DNA of 64,000 nt from CAZBBC01 sp964489835 (GTDB lineage: Bacteria; Calditrichota; Calditrichia; JAJRVZ01). The stretch is taken from contig CAZBBC010000008.1 in the NCBI GenBank assembly GCA_964489835.1, forward strand, positions 16,780-80,779, given 5' to 3'. Below are positions 24,587-33,550 of the stretch, one piece after another. The notes below the pieces were generated by a model. That model saw nothing but the letters and a program-made list of their open reading frames with translations. It ran no database searches and was not told the origin of the DNA. Numbering within the stretch: position 1 is the stretch's first letter; every line of letters begins with the position of its first letter. The position numbers were made by a program, and so were the translations under genes.

Positions 24587-25777
24587 TTATTTACCGAAAT
24601 GGATTACACCACCAACGGTTACTCTGAAATCATTGACTGTATAGTCCACATCGGTACCAGCCACTTGAGCTCCGACATAACTGCCGAAAACATACTCGAA
24701 AGATCCATCCAGGATGATATTACCCATAATAATTCCCAAACCGGCGGTCACCGCATTAAAAGAAATCTGATCATCATTTTCATCGATACCTGGAGTTGGC
24801 AGTGTATAAAATCCAACACGGAGCGGTAAGACATTATTACCTGCCTCAGCAAGATATTCCAGACCGACATGGATGGAATTAGCATTCTCAGCGTCCTCTA
24901 GTTTTTCTGTAAAAACTTCTCCATCGACTTCATATTCCCATTCGGCATTGGACCAGGGACGGCTTCTGTAATCGGCGGCAATGGTTAAATTATCACTGGC
25001 CCGTAAAGCCAGACCGATACTGAAGGCAAAAGGAACATTTAGCTTATATTCAACATCATCAAAATCTTCCATCTTTGAATTTATCGTTACTGAATAAGGT
25101 AAGTTTAAATTGGCCCCGATCTGGACTGTCGGTGATGGTTTGACCAGTAAACCGATGTCAAATCCCACGCCGGAATATTTTTCCGAAGATTCGTCCTTAT
25201 CATCACCGATAAAACCGCTGGTTTCTGATAAATAATCTGTGCTTCCGATTAAAATATTTGCTGCGGCACCAACGGAGATCATCTCATTTAACTGAATACC
25301 AAGGGCGGGAGAGATGGCGTCAACACCGCCTGTATTTTCCACCTTTGTTGTCGCTTCAAAACCCATGGCCTTGAAGGTCATTTCTACATTTTTTGTAAAA
25401 TCAAACATACGGCGATAGGCGACACCACCGACGATGTTGATATTGCCGGCACTAAACGGAATCGCCAGACTGGCGAAATTTAACTGAAAAGTCGATCCTG
25501 TTTCCACGCTCACATCGACATTCTGATAATCCGGATCTAGTGACCCAAAGCCGAAGCGTCCGATCACACTGGCTTCCGGGGAATATAACTGGGTTAAACC
25601 GGCCGCATTCCAGGAAATAGCGGTGGCATCATCGGCCAAACCGGTAAAGGCATTGCCCATACCGGCAGCACGTGCCCCATTACCATTCAGGACATATTGT
25701 TGTTCATCCTGTCCCATTATAACCTGACTTAAGACAAATACTAAAACCACCATGAAAAATAAAGATAAAAATTTCAT
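24587..25777 (-). CDS. Outer membrane beta-barrel protein, OMPP1/FadL/TodX (PorV-like) family
   Basis: The 396-residue protein has a signal peptide (MKFLSLFFMVVLVFVLSQV) and then NGNGARAAGMGNAFTGLADD followed by SWNAAGL. This N-terminal hatch pattern is shared by FadL-type transporters and PorV. The rest alternates beta strands and ends with an aromatic strand. FadL relatives move hydrophobic compounds, and PorV relatives shuttle type IX cargo; the sequence alone does not separate the two. I chose the ATG at 25777 because GGGAGGA precedes it. It lies 31 bp downstream of the CsgG-like gene, in one operon ending at the 24543 terminator. Confidence 0.88.
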   Translation of the reverse strand: MKFLSLFFMVVLVFVLSQVIMGQDEQQYVLNGNGARAAGMGNAFTGLADDATAISWNAAGLTQLYSPEASVIGRFGFGSLDPDYQNVDVSVETGSTFQLNFASLAIPFSAGNINIVGGVAYRRMFDFTKNVEMTFKAMGFEATTKVENTGGVDAISPALGIQLNEMISVGAAANILIGSTDYLSETSGFIGDDKDESSEKYSGVGFDIGLLVKPSPTVQIGANLNLPYSVTINSKMEDFDDVEYKLNVPFAFSIGLALRASDNLTIAADYRSRPWSNAEWEYEVDGEVFTEKLEDAENANSIHVGLEYLAEAGNNVLPLRVGFYTLPTPGIDENDDQISFNAVTAGLGIIMGNIILDGSFEYVFGSYVGAQVAGTDVDYTVNDFRVTVGGVIHFGK

Positions 25778-25808
25778 TCGTTCCTCCCGTTGTACATTTA
25801 ACATTTAG

Positions 25809-26969
25809 TTATTTGGTTAAAAATTTATCTCCGATTGATAAAATCCCTCCTTCAGAAGTTAGTTGTTTAGAAACACTGTATTTATCAAAAGCATCCGTTA
25901 CCAGGACTTCTCCCAGCACGGTTGTCTCTTTTCCTAAAACTTCACCGGTTATCGGATGCTTGATGGGTGCACCCTCTTTATAAATGACACATTTCATTCC
26001 CTTTTTTAACCCGCCGTTTCGTCCGACATCCAGGATAAGTTGTTGTCCGTCAATTTTTATGATATATCCTTCGACCAGTGGTAGCGACTCGGTAATTTTC
26101 CGGGCCAGATTTTCAATCGCATTCTTTACACTCTGAGCATCGGAGCTGCTGGTGTAGGCATCGTGCGCGACAATAATCGCGGCTGATTCCGTATCAATAA
26201 CCCGGGCATCTATGCTGAGTGCTCCTGAAGCAGTAGCGGCGACACTGCCGATCACGATGGCGTCCACTCCGATACCCTTACCGATCTCTGCGGCCGTAGC
26301 CGCATCCAGTACGCCCGTCTGGCCCAGTGACTGCTCGGCAATCACCTGGTCCAAAGCCGCCCTCTCCATTACCTTAAACCTATCCTGGTTCCACATCACG
26401 GTGATCATTTTATCCAGAATAATTTCTCCTAAATCCTTGCTGGCCCCTTTGTTTTCAAACGGTAATACAGCCACTCCCATACGTTCACCGACCAGTTTGA
26501 TGGTCTGTTTCCCGACAATCATATCCGTTTCCCTCGTCGATGGGACCATGGGTTTTACATCGGTTTTTTTCAGGGCCTCGGTGGGCTTTTTGGGTGTGGG
26601 TGGCGGGACGCCTCCGCCGATTTGACGAAGATACTCATTGGCACGCTCTGATGGCTCGTCCTGTAAAGATTTTTTCAGTTCCCTTTGTGCACCGGCGGTA
26701 TCACCAAGATTGTAAAGGCATATGCCCAGTTCACGGTGCGGAAAATATTCAATAAAATGTAACCCATAGGTTCGCACTTTCTGCTTATCCGTGGGATTCC
26801 CTTTGATCGCATCTTTAAGTAAAGTGGCAGCCTTCTGGTAATCACCCTTTTCCATTGCTTTTAATCCTTCATCATATACTTTAAACCACTCGCCTCCTGC
26901 CTGGAGTTGGGAAACAAATAAAAAACCCATGACAAGAATTAAAATAACCGGTAACCATTTATGGTTCAT
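25809..26969 (-). CDS. CsgG/FlgO-type secretion-associated protein with N-terminal TPR
   Basis: The 386-residue protein has a signal peptide (WLPVILILVMGFLFVSQLQA), a TPR-like region (about residues 28-120; KAMEKGDYQKAATLLKDAIK) and a Pro-rich linker. A CsgG-like domain follows (about residues 165-300; RMGVAVLPFENKGASKDLGE, VMERAALDQVIAEQSLGQTG, GVDAIVIGSVAATASGAL). A C-terminal region with GGLKKGMKCVIYKEG resembles small beta-domains of FlgT. CsgG forms the curli export channel, but related domains occur in many envelope proteins. No curli genes are nearby; its operon partner is the FadL-like barrel. Confidence 0.82.
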   Translation of the reverse strand: MNHKWLPVILILVMGFLFVSQLQAGGEWFKVYDEGLKAMEKGDYQKAATLLKDAIKGNPTDKQKVRTYGLHFIEYFPHRELGICLYNLGDTAGAQRELKKSLQDEPSERANEYLRQIGGGVPPPTPKKPTEALKKTDVKPMVPSTRETDMIVGKQTIKLVGERMGVAVLPFENKGASKDLGEIILDKMITVMWNQDRFKVMERAALDQVIAEQSLGQTGVLDAATAAEIGKGIGVDAIVIGSVAATASGALSIDARVIDTESAAIIVAHDAYTSSSDAQSVKNAIENLARKITESLPLVEGYIIKIDGQQLILDVGRNGGLKKGMKCVIYKEGAPIKHPITGEVLGKETTVLGEVLVTDAFDKYSVSKQLTSEGGILSIGDKFLTK

Positions 26970-27342
26970 TTTTTTACTCCAATAAATTATACTATGTAAT
27001 TCTAATTATTTTAAACTTAAAGTCTTATCTCTTTTTTTCTGTATTATTACCACAAAAAACTTGATTATTTAAGCACCCTTTCGATGTCATTCAGTCCGCC
27101 GGGAGACGGATCCGCTTACTGGCCTGAAAGGAATCTTTCAAATTGTTGGCTAAATCCAACAAGAAAAAAGATCCTTACAGGATGACAAAATTAATTATTT
27201 TTTGTCTGCAGTTTTATGCTATTATAGCCAAAAACTTCGTTATTTTTTAAAAAATTTTTTTATTTTAGCAAAATTTTTGCTACTTGGATTATTCATTTCT
27301 CGCAGCGGCGCAGAGACACGACTATTTATAAATAATTATTTT
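26970..27342. other. Repeat-containing intergenic region
   Basis: No gene is seen. The stretch at about 27083-27188 ends in aagatccttacaggatgacaa, which is closely matched by aagatccctacgggatgacag at about 45095-45115, so both belong to one dispersed family. A word of the gcagcggcgcagagacac type at about 27301-27318 belongs to the inverted-arm family. Confidence 0.45.
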
Positions 27343-27451
27343 AGTTTTAATCCGTGTTAATTCGTGTCAGTCTTCGCCTGATCCGGCGTAGACGGATAAT
27401 CCGTGGACAAATTCTTTTTTTGATTGCAGCCAACGGCTGCGGTATGAATAA
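27343..27451. repeat. ~105-bp dispersed element, copy 1
   Basis: The element runs from gttttaatccgtgttaattcg through cttcgcctgatccggcgtag and ggataatccgtggac to a hairpin GCAGCC-AAC-GGCTGC and ggtatgaat. A second copy lies inverted at 48719-48830 and a third at 55971-56076. A partial copy, comprising the hairpin and its flank, is at 28769-28815. Hairpin arms differ between copies but stay complementary. Confidence 0.8.
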
Positions 27452-27457
27452 TTAAGT

Positions 27458-27991
27458 TTAATTATAACAAATCAATGATAATATATCGTATTCGTTTATC
27501 AACTCCCGGCCTTTCAGAAAGCCCAATTCGATCAGGAATAAAATCGCTTCAACTTTCGCCCCTGATCTTTCGATCAAATGACAGGATGCCCGGGCAGTAC
27601 CGCCGGTTGCCAGCAGATCATCAACGAGAAGCACTCTTGCACCGTGTTCGATGGCATCGGCGTGGATCTCGACGCTGTCCGTCCCATACTCCAGTGAATA
27701 TTCTTCACGGAGAATTTTAGCCGGGAGTTTACCGGGTTTTCTGACAGGAACAAAACTTTTATTCAATTTATAAGCCAAAGCAGATCCAAAAATAAATCCT
27801 CTTGATTCAATTGCCGCGACGATATCAAACGATCTGTTTTTTATCAAATCATGTAACTGATCGATTGATTGAGCGAACAGATCAGCATCCTTTAAAAGCG
27901 TTGTGATATCTTTAAAGATGATACCCTTCTTGGGAAAATCCGGCACATCACGGATGGATGCTTTTAGTCTTACTATTTTATCTTCGTTCAT
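27458..27991 (-). CDS. apt: Adenine phosphoribosyltransferase
   Basis: Apt salvages adenine to AMP with PRPP. The 177-residue protein contains the type I PRTase PRPP-binding motif VLLVDDLLATGGTARA, the family N-terminus IRDVPDFPKKGIIFKDITTL, and the base-site region AIESRGFIFG. The length is normal. It is the last gene of a cluster with acyP and a LOG-like gene (12 bp upstream), an ordinary salvage/housekeeping context. Confidence 0.97.
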   Translation of the reverse strand: MNEDKIVRLKASIRDVPDFPKKGIIFKDITTLLKDADLFAQSIDQLHDLIKNRSFDIVAAIESRGFIFGSALAYKLNKSFVPVRKPGKLPAKILREEYSLEYGTDSVEIHADAIEHGARVLLVDDLLATGGTARASCHLIERSGAKVEAILFLIELGFLKGRELINEYDILSLICYN

Positions 27992-28003
27992 ATTTTGTGT
28001 TTT

Positions 28004-28279
28004 TTAATACTCGACAGAAAATTTTTGATATTTAGCTGTATATGGTTCAAAAGTGAAATCAATATTATCAACCAAAGAAAAACCCGGACCCTGTTCCAAT
28101 ATTGTCTTATAGTGTTCTATCACTTCTTTTTCGCCTTCAATACGCACTTCAACACTTCCGTCCGCAAGATTTTTAACATATCCCTTCAAACCATAGTCAT
28201 TGGCGTGGCGCATGGCGAAATAGCGAAAACCAACACCCTGAACTCTCCCCACAACCCGGATATGCGCACCTGTCATCAT
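28004..28279 (-). CDS. acyP: Acylphosphatase
   Basis: Acylphosphatase hydrolyses carboxyl-phosphate mixed anhydrides. The 91-residue sequence has the catalytic arginine and binding loop in GRVQGVGFRYFAMRHA, the catalytic asparagine in GYVKNLADGSVEV, and the C-terminal KYQKFSVEY. The length is typical. The ATG overlaps the stop of the LOG-like gene by 4 bp, so the two are translationally coupled. Confidence 0.96.
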   Translation of the reverse strand: MMTGAHIRVVGRVQGVGFRYFAMRHANDYGLKGYVKNLADGSVEVRIEGEKEVIEHYKTILEQGPGFSLVDNIDFTFEPYTAKYQKFSVEY

Positions 28280-28740
28280 CGCTTTTGCAGAAATCCGGAT
28301 ATTTTTGTCACTGCCTCCTGTGGCGTTGACACAGAAAATATTCTATCAGAAACATCCCAGGTATTCAATCCCACGACCGGTTTCTGCAATTGCAGCGCAA
28401 ATGCTAATTCGGATAGTGTACCAAAACCACCATTTACGGCAATTACGCCGGCGGCGGAGCGAATAATGATCAGATTTCTGCTAATCCCCAGACCGGTTGG
28501 TATCACGGTATCCACATAAGGATTGGCATCCTGCGGATCGTCACCGGGCAGAATACCAATCGTTCGACCACCATAATTTTTTGCTCCTTTGCAGGTCGCT
28601 TCCATGACACCGCCCAGGCCACCACAAATCACTATAAAACCGTTTTTTGCCAGCAGGGTCCCCAATTCTTCGCATAGCCGGTACATCTCTTTATCACAGT
28701 CTCTGGCGCCAATAACGGCAATTGTTTTACTATAGCTCAA
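28276..28740 (-). CDS. TIGR00725-type LOG-like nucleotide-binding protein
   Basis: The 154-residue protein is a Rossmann-like member of the LOG/DprA-like superfamily. It shows VIGARDCDKEMYRLCEELG, the nucleotide-binding VICGGLGGVMEATCKGAK, and NGGFGTLSELAFALQ, a variant of the PGGxGTxxE motif. TIGR00725 members are common and mostly uncharacterised. True cytokinin-activating LOG proteins have a conserved catalytic Arg/Glu set that I cannot confirm here. It overlaps acyP by 4 bp and is followed by apt; a nucleotide-related role would fit but is inference. Confidence 0.82.
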   Translation of the reverse strand: MSYSKTIAVIGARDCDKEMYRLCEELGTLLAKNGFIVICGGLGGVMEATCKGAKNYGGRTIGILPGDDPQDANPYVDTVIPTGLGISRNLIIIRSAAGVIAVNGGFGTLSELAFALQLQKPVVGLNTWDVSDRIFSVSTPQEAVTKISGFLQKR

Positions 28741-28768
28741 TTTTATACTTCGTTTCTTTGTTCACGTG

Positions 28769-28815
28769 CTTCGTGGATTATTTTTTTTGTTTGCAGCATC
28801 GCTGCTGTATGAATA
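28769..28815. repeat. Partial copy of the ~105-bp dispersed element
   Basis: The sequence cttcgtggatta, a T run, and the hairpin GCAGC-ATC-GCTGC followed by tgtatgaata match the 3' third of the elements at 27343, 48719 (inverted) and 55971. The rest of the element is absent. Confidence 0.65.
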
Positions 28816-28832
28816 GAACAGGTTACTCTGCA

Positions 28833-30128
28833 TTAGGGATAAATACGCTGCATCAATCTGGGAAACGGAATCGCTTCTCGCAGGTGCTTAATACCGCATA
28901 TCCAGGCGACAGTTCGTTCGATGCCTAATCCAAATCCGGAATGGGGTACAGAACCGTATTTCCGAAGGTCCAGGTACCACTGAAAGGCTTCCTCCGGCAA
29001 CTGGTGTTCGCGGATACGTTCCAGTAATAGATCATGATCATCTTCTCTCTGTGACCCGCCGATAATTTCACCATAGCCTTCCGGAGCCAGTACATCCATC
29101 GCCAAAGCCTGATCCTTGATTTCCGGATCTCGCTTCATATAAAAAGCTTTAATCGCCGCCGGATAATGATGGACGATCACCGGACGGTCATATTTCTCTG
29201 AGATAACCGTCTCATCACTTGCCCCAAAATCATCACCGTAAGCAAAATCTACACCCGCCGCTTTTAAAATTTTCACTGCGTCGTCATAATGTAAACGCGG
29301 AAACGGGGTTTTAATTTTCTCAAGTCGGCTGATATCTCTTTCTAGTATATCCAGTTCTTTTTTTCTATTTTTCAATACACTTTTAACAATATGTTCAAGG
29401 AAATCTTCAGCAAGACACATATCATCTGCCAGATCAAAAAAAGCAACTTCCGGCTCGATCATCCAGAATTCCGTTAAATGTCGTCTGGTTTTTGATTTTT
29501 CCGCTCTGAAGGTGGGACCAAAACAATAGATTTTTCCAAAAGCCATCGCTGCTGCTTCCCCGTAGAGCTGCCCGGATTGGGTAAGGAAAGCATTTCTGCC
29601 AAAATAATCGGTTGAGAACAGTGTGGTCGTTCCCTCTGCAGCATTTGGCGTGAAAATAGGTGTATCGATCAGAACAAAATCGCGATCATCGAAAAATTCT
29701 CTCGCGGCACGAATGATCTCATGACGGATGCGCATGATAGCGTGTGGTCGTGAAGAGCGCAACCAAAGATGTCGATGATCCATTAAAAAATCAACACCAT
29801 GCTCTTTCTTACTGATCGGATAGTCTTTGGATAGTTGGATCATTTCAATCGCTCGGACCTGAATCTCATATCCGAGCGGTGAGCGCTTATCCTGATTGAC
29901 GATACCGGTGACACGGCAGGAACTTTCCTGCAGCAAATCGTCAGCAGCGGTAAATGATTCTTCTGAAACATCTCCTTTAAAAACAACACATTGTATCGTT
30001 TCCGTACCGTCCCTAACCAGCAAAAATCTCAACTTGCCACTGGATCGCTTGTTATAAACCCATCCCTTAATTGTGACTTCCTTATGATCATAGTCGGCCA
30101 CATCTTTTATATAGATATTGATTGCCAT
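28833..30128 (-). CDS. asnS: Asparaginyl-tRNA synthetase
   Basis: AsnRS charges tRNA-Asn. The protein (431 residues from ATG 30128) has an N-terminal OB-fold (EVTIKGWVYNKRSSGKLRFL) and a class II core. Motif 2 lies in CFGPTFRAEKSKTRRHLTEFW, given here as parts FRAEKSKTRRHL and EFWMIEPE; motif 3 lies in SGFGLGIERTVAWICG. The E-x-E-V-A-F pattern after motif 2 and the absence of an AspRS GAD insertion favour AsnRS over AspRS. A TTG at 30140 would add four residues and lacks support. Its presence suggests direct tRNA-Asn charging. Confidence 0.95.
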   Translation of the reverse strand: MAINIYIKDVADYDHKEVTIKGWVYNKRSSGKLRFLLVRDGTETIQCVVFKGDVSEESFTAADDLLQESSCRVTGIVNQDKRSPLGYEIQVRAIEMIQLSKDYPISKKEHGVDFLMDHRHLWLRSSRPHAIMRIRHEIIRAAREFFDDRDFVLIDTPIFTPNAAEGTTTLFSTDYFGRNAFLTQSGQLYGEAAAMAFGKIYCFGPTFRAEKSKTRRHLTEFWMIEPEVAFFDLADDMCLAEDFLEHIVKSVLKNRKKELDILERDISRLEKIKTPFPRLHYDDAVKILKAAGVDFAYGDDFGASDETVISEKYDRPVIVHHYPAAIKAFYMKRDPEIKDQALAMDVLAPEGYGEIIGGSQREDDHDLLLERIREHQLPEEAFQWYLDLRKYGSVPHSGFGLGIERTVAWICGIKHLREAIPFPRLMQRIYP

Positions 30129-30140
30129 AAGCGGTAACAA

Positions 30141-30479
30141 AACCCTATGTTATAATATTTATCCGGAAACCTTGCAATTTATATATAACTCTATAATCAT
30201 TCAACCTTATATCAGAAAAAGTAAGCGGTAAAATATAAGTGACTAGAGTTAAAAGTGAACAAAAGTGACTAAAGTGTGTCATTCACCTCTCGCGGAGACG
30301 CTGAGACGCAAGGATTTGAATTTAAAGGATTTATGTCAGAACACCTTAACTATTTATTATATTGCTTTCCCGACATGTCGGGACTCGCAATGACGCTTCC
30401 ATGATTGTCATTTCGAGGAGTGAAGAATAAACGACCATGAAATCTTTTGTATTTTTTCTTTTGTATTTTGTATTATTTC
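30141..30479. repeat. Intergenic region with stutter tract and dispersed repeat words
   Basis: No gene is seen. It contains a stutter tract of agtgac/agtgaac words (about 30237-30277), an arm word cacctctcgcggagacgctg (about 30285), and a palindromic element ttgctttcccgacatgtcgggactcgcaatgacg (about 30363-30396, in parts). That element shares its ends with elements at about 44942-44994 and 43448-43545. Confidence 0.45.
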
Positions 30480-31490
30480 TTATCCCATTTTCCCTTTAAT
30501 AAATTCTTCAACCATCGTTACATCGTATTCACTCCCGATGAATAAAGGCACTCGTTGGTGAATATCTTCCGGAACCATTGGAAGAATATCGCTAGTTCCA
30601 TTGGTCGCCCTGCCACCCGCCTGTTCAAGAATAAAGGCCATCGGATTTGCTTCATAGGTAAGACGTAATTTACCTTCCGGAGATCTGGAACTGGCCGGAT
30701 AAAGAAAAATTCCACCATAAAGTAGATTGCGGTGTATGTCTGCCACCATTGATCCGATATAACGGGAATTTAATGGACGGTTTGACTTCTTATCGGTCGT
30801 TTTTACATATCGTATATAGCTCTTAATACTCTCATCCCAATAATCGAAATTACTTTCATTCACACTATAAATATTTGCTTTGGATGGAATTTTAATATTG
30901 GGATGGGAAAGGACAAATTCCCCATAGCTGGGATCCAGCGTAAAACCATGGACACCATTTCCTGTTGTATATACGAGCATGGTGCTCGATCCATAGATTA
31001 CATAACCGGCGCATATTTGCGCATCTCCCGGCTGCAGGCAATCTTCCACCTGTCCGGGTGTACCATGATCAGTGATTCTTTTATAAATTGAAAAAATTGT
31101 GCCAACACTAACATTTGCATCGATATTTGACGAACCATCCAGAGGGTCAAATAAACAGACATACTTTCCAATGGGATATTTTTCAGGGATCGGTATTATA
31201 TTTTCCTCTTCTTCGGACACCATGCAACACAGGTTCCCTCCATGATCAAGGGCTTTTACCAGCGTTTCGTGTGCGAAAACGTCAAGTTTCTGAACAACCT
31301 CCCCCTGAACATTAATCATACCCATTTCACCTAAAACATCAAGGAGTCCTGCTTTATTGGTATGATAAGAAATTCTTTTAGCGGCAAAACAAATATCATT
31401 CATCAGATTTGTGAATTCACCGGTAGCTTCCGGGTATAAATGCTGTTGGTTGATAATATGCCTGGTTAATGTGATGATTTTTCCTGACAT
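30480..31490 (-). CDS. fbp: Fructose-1,6-bisphosphatase class 1
   Basis: Fbp hydrolyses fructose-1,6-bisphosphate in gluconeogenesis. The 336-residue protein contains the metal-binding motifs MVSEEEEN and FDPLDGSSNIDANVSVGTIF, followed by GSMVADIHRNLLYGGIFLYP and LRLTYEANPMAFILEQAGG, which are class 1 hallmarks. Length and order are canonical. It lies 5 bp downstream of a universal stress protein gene and is probably co-transcribed with it. Confidence 0.97.
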   Translation of the reverse strand: MSGKIITLTRHIINQQHLYPEATGEFTNLMNDICFAAKRISYHTNKAGLLDVLGEMGMINVQGEVVQKLDVFAHETLVKALDHGGNLCCMVSEEEENIIPIPEKYPIGKYVCLFDPLDGSSNIDANVSVGTIFSIYKRITDHGTPGQVEDCLQPGDAQICAGYVIYGSSTMLVYTTGNGVHGFTLDPSYGEFVLSHPNIKIPSKANIYSVNESNFDYWDESIKSYIRYVKTTDKKSNRPLNSRYIGSMVADIHRNLLYGGIFLYPASSRSPEGKLRLTYEANPMAFILEQAGGRATNGTSDILPMVPEDIHQRVPLFIGSEYDVTMVEEFIKGKMG

Positions 31491-31495
31491 AATGC

Positions 31496-32335
31496 TTATT
31501 TAGATAACAGGATAGGTTTTACTGCTCCGCGCATGACCTCTACCGTAGTGCTGCCGAGGATGGCCTCTCTAATTCTTGAATGTCCGTATCTACCCATAAT
31601 TAAAAGTGTCGGTTTTGGTGCATCGACAGTAACCTTGGTTAATATTTTACCGACATCACCAACTTCATGACGAAATTTTGATTCAACATCATATGGTTTT
31701 AAGTATATGCGTGCTTCTTCCAACGTTTCCTGCCGTTCTCTCTCATCATCATGAATGGTCAGCACTTCAATGGGAAGATTTAATTCTTCGGCTAAATAAG
31801 CCGTCAGTTTTAATCCATTGTTGCTTGATTCTCCCCGGTCATATGCACAGGTAATCGACTGAAACGGTTGATACGATTTATCTACGATCATCAATGGGGA
31901 AAGAATCTGGCGTGAAACCGATTCAAGGGTCGCGCCCAGCAAGCGATCACCCCAGCGGGCATAATCGCCGCGAGCCCCTAGAATAACCAGATCCACTTTT
32001 CGTGAAATATCGCAAATAACCTCCTCCGGAGCTCCTTCTAATTTATCTGCTTCAAAGTTTACATTATTTTTCTTCAATTTTTTCCGGAGACTATTTATCA
32101 ACACTTCTGCTCTTTCAGTGTGAAACTTATGAGACTCATCATGGAAAACATTTGCCGGAATCACCGGCATATAACCTTCCCCACCGGTATTCAGGACCCA
32201 TTCATAAATCCTTATATCGATAACGGTGTAAACACGAAGAAACGCATTCAGTTTTTTGGCGAGATCGATCCCATAATCAATGACCGAATCGGTATAAATA
32301 GATCCATCCACTGCCAATAAAATGGATTTTATCAT
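31496..32335 (-). CDS. Tandem-domain universal stress protein (UspA family)
   Basis: Two UspA domains are joined in this 279-residue protein. The first (residues 1-145) starts MIKSILLAVDGSIYTDSVI and contains the ATP-site-like LVILGARGDYARWGDRLLGA. The second (about 150-279) starts ITCAYDRGESSNNGLKLTAY and ends with IMGRYGHSRIREAILGSTTV, a G-x2-G-x9-G(S/T) nucleotide-binding motif. The ATG at 32335 has AGGAG upstream. It precedes fbp by 5 bp. Roles in this family are regulatory or stress-protective, and no specific target can be assigned. Confidence 0.9.
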   Translation of the reverse strand: MIKSILLAVDGSIYTDSVIDYGIDLAKKLNAFLRVYTVIDIRIYEWVLNTGGEGYMPVIPANVFHDESHKFHTERAEVLINSLRKKLKKNNVNFEADKLEGAPEEVICDISRKVDLVILGARGDYARWGDRLLGATLESVSRQILSPLMIVDKSYQPFQSITCAYDRGESSNNGLKLTAYLAEELNLPIEVLTIHDDERERQETLEEARIYLKPYDVESKFRHEVGDVGKILTKVTVDAPKPTLLIMGRYGHSRIREAILGSTTVEVMRGAVKPILLSK

Positions 32336-32370
32336 TTTCACTCCTAAAAAAAAGTTGGTAGTTTGAAAGA

Positions 32371-32519
32371 AAACCACAGATTACACGGGGTAATTTATTA
32401 ATTTTAATTATGTTAATACTGTTTCTCATTAGCTCAGGAAATTATTTGCCCAATAATATGTTTGAAAGGAAATTCTTTAAGAATTCTCAGAGTAATTCTC
32501 TGAGGTCTCTGTGGTTTTC
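32371..32519. repeat. Paired inverted arms 'aaaccacagattacacgg'
   Basis: An arm aaaccacagattacacgg (32371-32388) faces an inverted arm ctctgaggtctctgtggtttt (32498-32519) across about 110 bp. It fills the gap between gpsA and the stress protein gene. Confidence 0.6.
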
Positions 32520-32548
32520 TAATCCAGTTTTACATATAACTACGAACG

Positions 32549-33550
32549 TTAACTCCAGTCTTCAAGTTTTGAAGCCCGGGTCATCAGTTCCTTCATCGCT
32601 TCCACCGGTGGTTTCTCCTCGAAAAGCGTTTCGTATACCTGTTTCGTAATGGGCATTTCTATATTTTCTCTTTGCGACAGTTCATAAGCTGAAGCTGTGG
32701 TTTTAACTCCTTCTGCGACCATAACCATCTCATTCAGCACATCCTGTAATGTTCTGCCTTTTCCGATCTGTTCCCCAACATATCGGTTTCTGGAGTGCCG
32801 GCTCATACAGGTGACAATAAGATCTCCCATACCCGAAAGACCGGCAAATGTATTCGGATTTGCTCCCAGTTTAACTCCCAAACGGTTGATTTCGACAAGT
32901 CCTCTGGTTATTAATGCTGCTTTTGTGTTATCACCAAACCCGGCCCCATCACAAATACCGGCGGCAACAGCAATGATATTCTTCAAGGCACCGCCTAATT
33001 CCACACCGATAATATCCAGATTTGCGTATACCCGGAAAAATGACGTCATAAACAGATCCTGCACCAGTGTTGCTGTGTATTTGTCTTTACTGGCTGATAC
33101 AATCGCCGTTGGTATTCCCCGGCTGACTTCCTCTGCATGGCTGGGTCCGAATAAAACAGCAATATTATTTTCAGGAATTCCGCCCACCTGGTGAATAACC
33201 TCTGAAACGCGCAGAAGTGAATGATTTTCGATACCTTTCGCTACACTGACCCATATTAAATTTCTTCTGTTATTAAGATCCAGACTTTCAATCACTGATC
33301 GTACGGCATGGGAAGGAATAGCAACAACGATTACTTCTGCCATTGCAATACTTTCCTCCAGATTATTGCTGAATTCAATACCTTCGGGAATAGAAATTCC
33401 GGGTAGAAATTTCTTATTTTCTTTTTCCCTGTTAATGTTTTCCACATCATGTTGATCAAAGGACCAGCAGGTAACCTGATGATTATTCTGATGCAGGATC
33501 AATGCCAGGGTTGTTCCCCAACTCCCGGCGCCCAGGATGGTTACTCTCAA
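32549..33550 (-). CDS. gpsA: NAD(P)-dependent glycerol-3-phosphate dehydrogenase
   Basis: GpsA reduces dihydroxyacetone phosphate to sn-glycerol-3-phosphate, the acceptor for phospholipid synthesis. The 333-residue protein has the dinucleotide motif VTILGAGSWGTTLALIL, VSVAKGIE, the catalytic-region LGGALKNIIAVAAGICDG, and GLSGMGDLIVTCMSRHSRN. The start is TTG at 33550, overlapping the plsY stop (TTGA), so the two genes are coupled. PlsY uses its product, so the pair makes lysophosphatidic acid. Confidence 0.96.
   Translation of the reverse strand: MRVTILGAGSWGTTLALILHQNNHQVTCWSFDQHDVENINREKENKKFLPGISIPEGIEFSNNLEESIAMAEVIVVAIPSHAVRSVIESLDLNNRRNLIWVSVAKGIENHSLLRVSEVIHQVGGIPENNIAVLFGPSHAEEVSRGIPTAIVSASKDKYTATLVQDLFMTSFFRVYANLDIIGVELGGALKNIIAVAAGICDGAGFGDNTKAALITRGLVEINRLGVKLGANPNTFAGLSGMGDLIVTCMSRHSRNRYVGEQIGKGRTLQDVLNEMVMVAEGVKTTASAYELSQRENIEMPITKQVYETLFEEKPPVEAMKELMTRASKLEDWS

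Noticed and set aside
24336..24829. Plus-strand frames overlapping the FadL-like terminator
   Set aside because: They run through the terminator and into the barrel gene on the opposite strand, with no motif.
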